Shown: positions 24,883-36,800 of the stretch, in pieces
Numbering within the stretch: the stretch's first letter is position 1
Layout of the letters: each line of letters opens with the position of its first letter
NCBI RefSeq assembly: GCF_001039355.2
Contig: NW_019776066.1
Location: 55,570-119,569 of the forward strand
Source: Lingula anatina
Lineage: Eukaryota > Brachiopoda > Lingulata > Lingulida > Lingulidae
Reading direction: 5' to 3'
Length of the DNA: 64,000 nucleotides
Translations under genes and position numbers: made by a program
The notes under the pieces: model-generated
What the model was told of the DNA's origin: nothing
The model's database searches: none
The model's input: the letters and a program-made list of their open reading frames with translations, nothing else

Positions 24883-27800
24883 GTATTGTGAAGAAGTAGT
24901 GTACTTATTTTAATTTTCTTTGAACCTTATGTTGGCAATGATGACAGCAATGTTAAGATCATAAGTTTATCTCTGGTTATATTATTATATAACTTACACA
25001 GCTACATGTCACATGATTAAAATATTTTTAGAATAAAATGTCCTGTCACTGGTGAATAAAATGAGGCTAAACAAAGGTGATAATTGGGCCTTTATGTTTT
25101 AAAAACGTGAAATATGTCTACTTTTTTTAATATTCATCTTTTGGTTTCAGAGGGGCAAATACAGTTGTATATATGATATATATCTTTTAGAACATTTGTA
25201 TGTGTCAGTAATCATCAATATTTGCATTAAATAATGATATTTCATGTCTCGGAAACATTTCAGATAAAAAAAATTCAATTTCAACTGGTTGATAGTGTGA
25301 CCCATGCTTGAACTTGACTGACTAGCACAAAATATTCCCAAATGATACACTTTTAATTTTATCATAGATTAAGACATTGAGTAGTAAAAAGGCTTGTTGA
25401 TAATTCTTGAGTGATAGGAGAGACTAGACTTAGCAAGGTTATGCAATGCTTTTCGGACCCATTCAAGAATTTGTTCTTTCCCAGCAAACATCAACTGAAT
25501 TGATTTTTCCTGGAAAAGTAGGCAAATTCATTGTTATTATTGAACATTCTAATACACCAATGACATTCTGGCAGAAGTGTTTCAGGTTTCGATTTTTCTC
25601 ATGGCGGCTTACATAAGAGAACATCAGACTAATTTAAGATAAACAGAATCCAAAATAGACATTTTAAAACTGGTAGACTTACATTCTGGAGACACTTGTA
25701 TTCTGACTTTAAACATTAACAATTTGAAATCCAGAATACATCACCAGATGTGAAGACTATTACATCAGGGTTTTTCTTGTAAATGTCTTGCCACAGTGGG
25801 ACCTGTTTGTGGGAAAGATAGAATTACGGACATTTAAGACATTTCTGAATTCATTATGTTGTCTGCTGACGTAATTGAGGGTGAGAATTTACTCTTCCAC
25901 ATCCGTCTGATACATTTTATCGAACTGTTTGTCTAAATCATTACAGGTGGCATGGCTGGGGCATTGATTGCTTGCCAAATGCTTTGATACTTAAGACCCC
26001 AAAAAAATTCATGTGTTATTTTAGGAAAGAAAGAAAAATATGTCATGAGGAATTATTTATCATGGAGTATTTACATAGGCAGTGGTTTTCTGTGAATGGT
26101 ATATGCAGTATACTGATGGTATGGACCATTTGGTATTTTTATTCAGATCATGTATGATATATTGATTGCCCTTACTCCCCCTGGCAAGAGACTGAATTGA
26201 AGACTGTTGAATTAATGGACTTTCCCTATGTTACATCACTACCATGGAGAAGAATTCCATTCACTTAAAATGATAATAGTTCTTTGAACGTTATGCTGCT
26301 GAATCTTCTCGAAACAAAGAGAATTTGGAAAACATGATTTATAGTCCCTGAAGATGGTGATTTTTCAAAATGCTCTGAAAGGGTTTCGCCAAATGATCCC
26401 GTGCACATACGCTGCTGTGTGATAAGAGGCTAAAGCTTGTTTTGACAGAACAGTATGGCATATAGGTGCCCAGATAATAATTGCTTATAAATGGACCTTT
26501 TGGAGAGATTGAAACGAGTTATACTTTTTACTGTACATTTTTCTACCATAACCAAATGAAATTTTCACAAATATGTGCAGATACTATGTCCGAAAACTTT
26601 CGAAATCTTTCAAGTTTACTAATCTGCTGTCAATTTGTATTCTTTCCAGAAAACACTGGTTTTAATGGAGTGAATGGTGTCCATGGAAATGATGAGCAGG
26701 TCTCTCCCGTAGGGGGCGCCCCATCTGACCTCCATGTCTCAAAATCCCCCCAATATGACTCTTTTGTTGATAGACCCACAACCCAAGGTCACAACATTGA
26801 TGACCTTTTGACCTTTGACCCAGGCACAGCATCTAGGCCGAATGAGGACCATGCCATTGTGATGAATCCCTTGAATCAATTTGGTTTTGGCCAAGAACCC
26901 CTGGTCCCCCTTCAAGCAGAGCCTGGGATCCCCATATCTCCCCCTGCAGTAAGTTCGCCTGAGCATCTCCAAAATAATAACCCTTTCTTGAATGACAGAA
27001 TTGACCAGGAAGAGGGTAGCCCAACCCCGGGGGATTCCCAGGGGTCACCTGACGGAGCCCCTGAACAGTATGAGAATGACTTCCTTCCTAGTGACACCCC
27101 TTCTGGCCAGGAAGACTCTGCGTCCCAACCAGACGGTGCAGAAAGCCCCATGGAATCTGGCACTGATCTTATGACTGGGAGCTTTGTCGGGGACGCTCTT
27201 CCCTCAGAGGAGGAGCGTCACGCAGACACCTCATCTCCCTTTGTCACAGAGCACTGGGCTAATGAGAATGTGTCCCCCTCCCCTGATCAGCCACCATGCT
27301 CTGGTGCCAGTCTGGTCAGAGAAAACAACAATCCATTCCTTAACCCCTATGACCCAGCTGTGGAAGACAGCAGGCCAGAGACGGAGGGAGAGGAGGGCCT
27401 GTACAACAGAAATAGCCCCCCTCTAACTCCAGAGGCTGAGGAATCTTTGACGCCCACTGAGGAACATGCTCCCAAACCTGATTTATTGGGTGATTTGTCC
27501 ATTCCTCAAGCATCCCCTGCCCCTGATGATAAGGCCTCTGATGTGGATCAGTATGAAGAGCAGTTAGATCTCAATGAGAGCAGCTCACAGGAAGTTGTTG
27601 GCTCTCGACAGGAAGTGTACTCTCCAACCCAACCTGATGTTGCCCAAGAGGCATACTGTCCTGCCCAACCTGATCTGACAGAATTTGAAAAGCATGCCCA
27701 TCGTGAGCCCGACTTTGACACTGAGATGAAGTATGAAAATGAGGAATCTGAAAAACAAGCCTCTTATTTAGATTTGGAAGCTGAGGGAGTTTATGGTGAG

Positions 27801-30800
27801 GAGGAGGAGGAGGAGTTAAGTCGACAGCCATGTGCTGGTAGGGCAGAGGAGGAGCAGGTTGGCTTTGATAATGGTGAACAGTATGGCCCTGAACATGATT
27901 TACCCACCCAACCAGTCAGCCCTGAACAGGAATCTACAGGTGCCCCTGCCGATGTTGATGTTGAATCCCATGAAAGTCAAGAAGTTGACCTAATTCCTGA
28001 GGGTCCCCCTTCTCCAACTCCCCAGCCCCCAGTGGTTCCAGAGAGGGGAGAGGATGAATACTCTCCCACCCAAGAACCCCTTGCCCCAGAACAATTTCAT
28101 GATGACCCTGAACACGAAGGTGATCATGATCTTCATGAAGAGGAAGATGTTGTGACTCCAGATGAGGATGTGGTATCTCCCACCCCCCAGAGTCCAAATC
28201 TTCCCGAGAGCGAATCCCAGGAATTTGTGCAGCTTGAGAAGCTGGTTCAGTCTGATCAAATGCCTGGTAATGAAAGTTTGAGTCATATTTCTGGCGAACA
28301 TAGAGAAAAGTCTGCTCAATTAGAAGAAAAAGAAATGGCTTCTCCTCTTGAGCCGGAGGCCCCTGAATCTTACCCTTCAGAATCTGAACTCCCAGAATCT
28401 GAAGTACCAGAAACAGGTCCCCAAGAGTCTGCCCCTGAGGAAATGGTGCCCCCAGAACCTGAGCCCACAGAGGTGAAGGATCCAAAGGCTGAAGCTGTTG
28501 TCTGTGATAGTAAAAAGTCTACTGGTCAGTTGGACCAAAGTCCAGCCTCCGATGAGGCCAAACCTGACATGGATGACCAGTACAGTACGGCTGTCCAGTG
28601 GGGGAGCGAGGCCCCCTCCACTATGGAGGAGAGCTTTAGCAATGACCAGGTCATTAAGCCCCCAGTGCCCAAAACTGTCACTACAGATGAAGCACCAAAA
28701 CAAAAACCAAAGCCAACAAAGAGCGGTACTAAGCCAATACAGAAGGTCCCACCCACCACAACTAAGCCAATACAGAAAGTTCCCCCTACATCTAAAACTT
28801 CTAAGCCACCCCCTGCATCTGCCCCACCCACCAAATCTGCCGCCCCCAGGAAAGCCCCCACCCCGCGCGCCCCAGGGAGAGACAGGCCTGCAGCACCTGG
28901 GGCCAAGGTGCCGCTGAGAAAGAAAAAAGGTGCCAAATGTGCTTCGATTTTTGCATCTGTCATATTGTCTCTCAATTTTATACAAGTCTTGATCCTGCAT
29001 TATCCTGCTGTTGCATCAGTGTTGTTCCTGCATTGTCCCACTGTTGTTATATATTAGTAAATGATGCATTTTGTAATTTGTCCATGAATGGTGGCATATT
29101 CTGTTCATTGTGTAAATTTCTCAGTTGTGCATCATGTCTTTTGATAATGGATAGCTGATACATCAAGATTTATTCCGGCCATTAGCTAAGCATACTACAA
29201 TCGACTTAGTGTTCTAGAGGTATCAGTGATGGCATCTTTTATTGTGAAACTGTTTCCCACTCACCCTACTATTCAGGGTGCTTACAACTTGGGAGTTCAT
29301 ATGAAGGGTAGCAGTGCTTGTCACCATTCATGTTAACAATAGTCTGGCTTTTGCAATATTTCTGACTGCCAATTGCTAAGTGGCTGAAATACTTCTGGCT
29401 TTTGCTGACTGCTTCATTTTGTTGCAGCACTGAAATTCATGCATAAAGTATAATCTTTCTGCAATGCTTTGTTTTTTGCTCAAGTTAATTTTGCTTCCCA
29501 AGACTTGGGGTTTTGTAAAGCAAGTAATTATTTTGAATGAATCTTTGTAAAATTTCATGTGATTTATTAGATTTTATGAACAACAAGTAAAGTTAATTAC
29601 ATGTTCGAAAAGAAATTTACTGGCAAATAAAATGAATATTTAGTCATGTTGGACTTAATGAGTCTAAAACAAACACACAAGTTCAAATCGTCATGAAAAA
29701 ATTACTTTCAACAAACCAATAGCAAGATTGGAAACAGAAAAATTGCACTTTTCAGATTCTATTTACACTGTTGTAAAACCCACAATATCTTGTTTATTAA
29801 TGCATGATTTTATTTATCCTTAGGCAACAATTGTTAATTTCTCACAGTTCCTTTGCCTAGCTCCTCTGAGAGTGGCAGCTTTCGCCATACGGAAGTTATA
29901 TTATGTTCCATGCATGTTTATGTTGCTTGTTTATTAGTACCACCAGCGTGTACGCTGGCGGTACTCATGGTTTTAGTCCCGACCCGTCTCGTACAGCTCC
30001 GCCGGCTCCTGCGGCTCCTGCGGCTCCGCCGGCTCATGCGGCTCCTGCGGCTCCTGCGGCTCCGCAGGATGGCGTGGGATACAAGTCACCGTTACCGCTT
30101 CTCCTCCTAGACCGCAAGGACCTGTGTCCCCATCTCTTGGATTTTGGTCACATATAATCTCAACTTGAACCCCCTGGNTATTTATTTGATTGTTTGTTTC
30201 TTGTAATGCTTAGAAATGTCAATTCTCTGCAACGTGTGCCACATTAGTAATGTGCATGCCATTTAAACTGGAACTGGTATGGTTTAGGACTGCTATTGAT
30301 TGGTGCTAACTTCAAGGGCATGTCTGTATTTTTATTATTTTAGAAGCCCCCCCCCCTCCCTTGCCAATTATGAATTGAATGTTGATGAAAAAAGCCTAAG
30401 AAAGAGTTTGTGAAAAAAAAACATAATTGGTATCATTTAACCTTAAATGAAAGCATGCTGGTATGATTAGAAATGGCCACAGGCTAAAGACAAGATAGGC
30501 TTTTTTTAGGGGTGGAGAGGATAAATTTGTTATCTTTGAAAGCTAGATAGATCGGCTAATATAGCTGAGTTTACAAATGAATGCAATGGGCACCAAAGCT
30601 CATAATTTCAGTTCAGTCTTCTTCAGATAATATCCTTTTTCTCGTTATTTCACAAAGATATCTTAAGGAAGAGAAATGCACTAGATTTACCCACACAGGT
30701 CTTCTGATAAAGTCTTGTGGAGAGGTGGTGCCATTTAAAGGTCAAAGCCTGTGGTCAGTTCTTTGGTTTTGTTCTCTATCAGTTCATACACTGGCTAACA

Positions 30801-33800
30801 ATGAGTCCAGACCATGGTAGGTTCCAACAGAAGTGAAAGTTATGTTGGGTTTTGCCATCTCAAATGTAGACTGAATGTTTTCAGTTCAACTAAAGTTCAA
30901 ACATTTTAATTAGGTAGAATTTCTGGTGGCTGTAGGATTTCTATGTTTGATAATTTGTGGTCTAGCAAAAAAGTATTGAAAACATTCAGTCATGTTTGTT
31001 TTGAATCTGAGTGAGGAAGGAAATACTTGAGTGCTTTGGGTATTAAGATTATTAAATTAGTTGGTTTACATCTTTATTTGAAGGCCATTCATGATTCACA
31101 GGGGACCTTTTTTGGATATTGTCTAGCAGTGGGCGTTATCAGTTTTTTAACTATTGAAACAAAACATTACAGATGGGACGTCTTCAGACAGTGGGGTAGA
31201 AGATGACAAGTCTGGAGCTAAGAAGGTAAGCCCCTAGAGAGGTGATATGGTCATATAGTCATTTTCAAACTCTGTCATGATTTTGTTGAGGTTTTTGATA
31301 GATTTAAGATAGATGATACAGACCAATTAAAAAAACAGTTTAAATTCTAACCTGTAAAAATAAATATATGTTCTGAGTAATGGAAATAGTCCAGAATAAG
31401 GAATAAATTGCATCAAATTCGCTATGATTTTTTTTTAATTTCTGATATCGTGGTAAAAGTTGTACCTGATTTGACAGACAACCCCAGCAAGAGGTGCACC
31501 TTCAGCTACTGCCAGTCGACTGGAGGCAAAGAAAACCTCAACACCAGGTGGCGCCACCCCTGAACGTCCCAAAACGGCTACAAAATCTCCAAGACCAGCT
31601 GCACCCAAGACAACCCCGGCTGCGACTAAGACATCACGGCCAGAAACGGCCAAGACAGCTACTACCCCTGCCACCAAACCAGCAAGACCCACGTCGGCAC
31701 GTCTGAATACTTCACCACGAACTCCTAGCTCTACGTCACCGAGAAAGACACCCTCGCCCAGAAAGGAAGGGGCTGAGATCTCTCCCAGAACTGGTAGGAG
31801 CCTTGTGTAATGGTTGGAAAAATTGTACAGTTTGATTTTTTTAGCTTTTTCTTACAGACTTCTCTGTGCATCAAGAGACCAACGTTAGTCTAAACCTTGA
31901 GGGCTTGTTTGGTCTAACCCGGCCTCCCCTCTTGACATTTTCACATGTATACTGTAACATTTATGTAGATATTGTAAAAGTTTAATGTTTATTTCTAGTA
32001 TGATAAACAGGTATATCAGCGATATTTACTTTTTCTTTGTCTTAAAGTCAGAGCAAACATCTCAGTATATGAATGCCAGTCATGTTAAAATTTTAGCAAG
32101 TGCAAGACCAACAAGTGCAAGGCCAGGAAGTGGTGTCAGTCCCGCACTGAAGAATGTCAAGTCAAAGATTGGTTCCATGGACAATGCCAAGCACACCCCT
32201 GGAGGAGGACAGGTAACAGTTGACACGAGTAAAGATTGTTGTGGTCAGATGTGCACCAGCCCAGCAGCAGACCACCTGAGTGAATAGATTGGTGTCTTGA
32301 AGAGGTGGCCTGATAATGGAATGGAGTGTCTGGCCGCAGGAACTCATGGCAGAAATGGGACATTGACTCAAGGATTATGCTTCAAAGTTGCAAAAAATTA
32401 TTATAATTATTATAATGCTAAAAATATTGCATTGCATAGTCATGGTGGTGGTGTTCTATAGATAAATTGACCAACCACATGTTACATGGTTCTGTTGTTG
32501 TTTATTTAGGTCAAGGTGACCAGTCAGAAGATAGATGTCAGCAATGTCCAGAGCAAGTGTGGATCTAAAGACAACATAAAACATAAAGCAGCAGGAGGGG
32601 ATAAAAAGGTAGGAAACTGCCAAAAAGAAAGGAAGTGAAATTACTAAATGTTCTTTGGGGATCTCAGTAATTTTTGTTATTACTTAAAGATCAACACTCT
32701 ACCTAAGTACCTTTCTTGTAGTTTGTGCTAAAAAGAAATAAAAATTTGTGAAGTCGTTTTCTTCACTTGCCTGAAGCTAAGTATGGGTTACAATTTTTAT
32801 TTTATAATTGACCAGTATGCATTAGTCGCTTTCCACTTACAATTTTGTTTGTGATACTTCAAAATGTTGCTTTAAAAGTTTTGAAGAGTGAGTTTTCTGT
32901 CAAAAAAGTAAATTTCCATGAGTGTCTGAAAATGATAAATCATTGAAAGTAGAAGAAGTATTGAAGTAAAAGATAAAATGGAAAGAAAGGTGTATCAGAA
33001 ATTTATTAAAAGTAATAATCATGTGCCCAAAAGTATAATGTTTGATATGAGGATAGTTACTTTGCCAACAAACTAAACATACAATCAATGGATGGCTGAC
33101 TAAGTTGAAGTTCATATACCCCTACATGTTAGGATAATTCTTGGTGAATGAGATCTAGGTAATAAAAGAATCTATAATAGTGATAGCAATGGGCAGACAG
33201 AAGTGAAACCTAGTGGCAAGAAAGTTTATCTTCCCCATTGAGCTGTTATTGTTAAGGATACTTTGCTATCTGTATGATGATAAGGATTGGATCTACTCCT
33301 CTGACTCTGCTGTGCAGGAAATTAAAAAATGTGGATTGAAGCTTGGGATATTATTCTAGACACCTACACCATGAATTTTCTCATCACAATGTTCTCAACA
33401 AGTTTACATGTATTTAATCCTTCTGCCAAAAACATAAGAAGGATACTGATTTGTTTGATTGCCTTCATTGAAATGACATGTCGTCAGTTCCAATTGCAGA
33501 TATGGTTCAGTTTTGTATGTGAATTATCTGTTTGATTGCATTAATGTGAATGGTATGATTGCTTTAATTTTGCAGGATTGTTTGAAAACTGACATGTGCT
33601 ATTTGAAGCCCAGGCTTGTCTTGTTTTGTGCTCCCCCTATTGTGCATGCTGGGCTCACGCTTTCATGATGATTTCTATGTGTTGCTGAAAAAATTCTTTA
33701 TACCTGTTATAAGTAATGATAAAAAGATTTGATGAACTGTCCACAATTTCCCCAAAACATTACTTTGTGCTCTTGCTATTAAGTTAATACCTTGTTGATA

Positions 33801-36800
33801 TTTTTAACAGTAAGAGAAAGATAAATGATATTGTGTGATCCCAGCATTGCATGTGCATTGCATTTTGTGCCATTTTATTTAGCTTGCTTTGTATGTTGAT
33901 TTTCAGATTGAAAGCAAAAAACTTGAATGGAAAGTAGAAAGCAAAGTAGGATCGCTGGACAACGCAAAACATAAGCCTGGAGGCGGGACCAAAAAGGTAG
34001 TTGTGGGTACTTTTGGAATTTCACCTGGGGTTGGAAACGAGGGGCAATATTTTTTTTTTTAGTCTCGTCTCTGATCTTGAGTAAAATATATTGATTGCAT
34101 CTGAAAGACAATTAATATTCCATTTCTTAAATTTCTCTTTTCATAATAACAAAAGGTTAAATTGACTATGCTTTCCTGTTTATAGCTACTAGTATACTGT
34201 TCATGAAATACTAATAGATTTCCATCTAGCTTCTAACAAAGATCTTTATTGGCTGAGCTATCCTTTTAATTGAGTTTCAAAAGTAACAAGGGTTTTGGTT
34301 GGTTCTTTTGTTGAACCAGATTGAAGACAGGAAAATAGAATGGAAGGCAGAATCCAAAGTGGGCTCACTAGAAAATGCTAAACACAAAGCAGGCGGTGGT
34401 GATAAAAAGGTAAGGATTTATTGGGACTCCCACTAGAATGTGGACCGGAAACAGAAATAAAATATTGAATGGAAGATTCTGTCTAGTGGCGATGTATGTC
34501 ATGCATACCATTGAGCAGGTAAAGCATTTGGTCATTGACCTGCTCAGAATAGAATAACACCTCAAATATAAGTTTTTTTTTCAATACTCAAACTTTTTTT
34601 TTTTTTTTTTGGGGGGGGAGGTTGTTAATAACCTGTGCATTGAGCTGGTGACATTAGAATGCATGTGTCCTGCTTTTTATATCTTCCCTGGTTTATTTCG
34701 CAGCCTTTTTCTTAGCATCCTCTTACCATGTATTAACCATTCTCTACCCATAATGCTATTTATAAAAAATGAAAAATATCGAGACACAGTAAATTGAAGG
34801 TCTATGTTTTAACATACTGTATATTGTTTTTTGAGTGGAACATGCCAGTAAGCAAAAATTTTACTTGGATATTGTAGGGGGGTTTGAAGATATAGCCTAT
34901 GATAAATTGCAAGCTATTATTTTGATGTAATATTTTAGAAAGTAAATAATATTTTCAAAGATTTCACAATTTCTTTGCCGTTGCAGAGGTTTTTTTATAC
35001 ATGTTCTAGTCAATAATCAATGTGATATGTTAACGTTTCAAACATAAGTTTATCAGGGTCATAAGTCTGGGAGGCAGGATGAAAGGTATTTGATTGTTTT
35101 AAATTAAATTTTAAAAAAGAAAACAAGAATCATGCTTTAGCAATTTTTAATAGGAAAGTATTTTTTTTCTTCTGTTGATAAATAAAAATAACAGATTCAC
35201 TGTGAGAAGTTAGAGTGGAATGCAGGTTCCAAAGTTGGCTCCTTAGAAAATAACCGTCATGTACCTGGAGGCGGAAAAGTCAAGGTAATTTTTATTTTAC
35301 TTTGTAGTTCCTTGAACTGTCACTACCATTGCAAGATGTGGTTCTGCATTTAGCAAAGTGTTCAAGTGTCATAACTGGACCTAACATGCTTTTGGTCCGT
35401 GTAATGTGGGGAAAAAACACTGCATTTTCTAGCTAGATTCTAGGGTAGATAATTACTTCTTCACTTTTGTCAGCTTCATAATCAACACTCTTTGTAAATG
35501 TGAATGCTTTTTATTTGCGGGTGCTTTATATGTGCAACATTCTGGCATGTTTAGGTGTTCAATTATTTTGGCAAACTCTTACAAAAATTGCGATCTTATT
35601 TTTTACACCTATATGACATAATTTATGACATGTGACAATTTTGTTAACCATTTATTTGTTGTTTTTGAGGCTGATGGTTTTCATTTTAAAACTTGTCTAC
35701 ACTTGATACACAAATTATCTGAAACTGTGACAGTGCTATCATTTTACTATTAAATGTTTCAGCGTAAACCTCTTTATTTTACTTACTTCACAAATTAAGT
35801 CTGCGGGCATTTATTAAGGGGGAGGGGCATTTTATATTGTCTGTCCTAGTTAAATTATCACAATTTGAGCAAGAATGTGTCCATAGATAAATGTCAGAAC
35901 TTAACATGTATTAATAGTTTGGTTAGCTCACTCATTACTTTTTGAAAAACAATTTATTAACAAAAGTTGGAAAAAAATGTCACAGAATTTGAGCAATTAC
36001 AGCACCTGTTTGTTCATGTTTCTTTCTTTCTTTCTCTTTCAACCTTTCATCTGTACTGACATTCTGCATAATCTGACATTTTCTTTGTGCTGTGTGGATA
36101 TGTGAATGGTTTAAGTCTAGATTATTGCCAAACGTTGGTCCTGAATTGAATATGTATTCTTCAGAGTAAACAAACAAGCAACCACCATATACAGAATTGA
36201 CTAAACATTTTTACCTTCTTGCAATACTATCTTTGACTACTGTGATCAGATTGTTAAAAGATAGTCTGCAGCATTTGTTATGTATGAAATAAATTAAGAT
36301 GCATGGTAAAAGGCATTTATGGGAAACCAGGTGAAAATCTAGGTAGGTTTAATGTAGTATAAGCGATTTTTTTTTCAGTGATAAGTGGTAAAACCGACGG
36401 AAGCTGTTTTGTCTTCTATATTGACATACGTACTATTTTATGGCTTATATTCTTGAACTTTTATATTACAGTAAATGAGAAAATATTTGTTCATTTTTGA
36501 AAAATGAATGTCAAATAAATTTTTTAGTTTCAGTAATGCATGTCACATGTAATGTCACCCCTCAGTTTTGATTGAAATGACATGCATCCTCGTTAGTCTG
36601 TATTAACCAAATTGCACAACAGAGATGTGTTATACACTGTCTTGTTCATGAAAATTGTTTAGTTTTTTTAACAATTTTTGAGGGAAATTGATCCTTTCTG
36701 ATCCTTATGATATAAGATGATATGATGATTTCCTAAAAGAAATAGTCTGTTATTGCCTATAATTGAGTAAAAGCTTTAACTAGCCTTGTGCACCTTGTTT

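Noticed and set aside
26481-26649. Upstream extension of the large projection-exon ORF
   Set aside because: It starts from TTG, and a strong acceptor at 26649 plus exact phase with the ATG exon at 24822 shows that this part is intron.
27934-28975. Several long minus-strand ORFs under the projection exon
   Set aside because: Antisense shadows of a Pro/Glu-rich coding exon, where stop codons are rare on the other strand.
32048-32096. Longer version of MAP repeat exon 1 starting after TTAAAG at about 32047
   Set aside because: It would start in phase 0, but the previous exon ends in phase 1. The TTTTAG acceptor at 32096 fits exactly.
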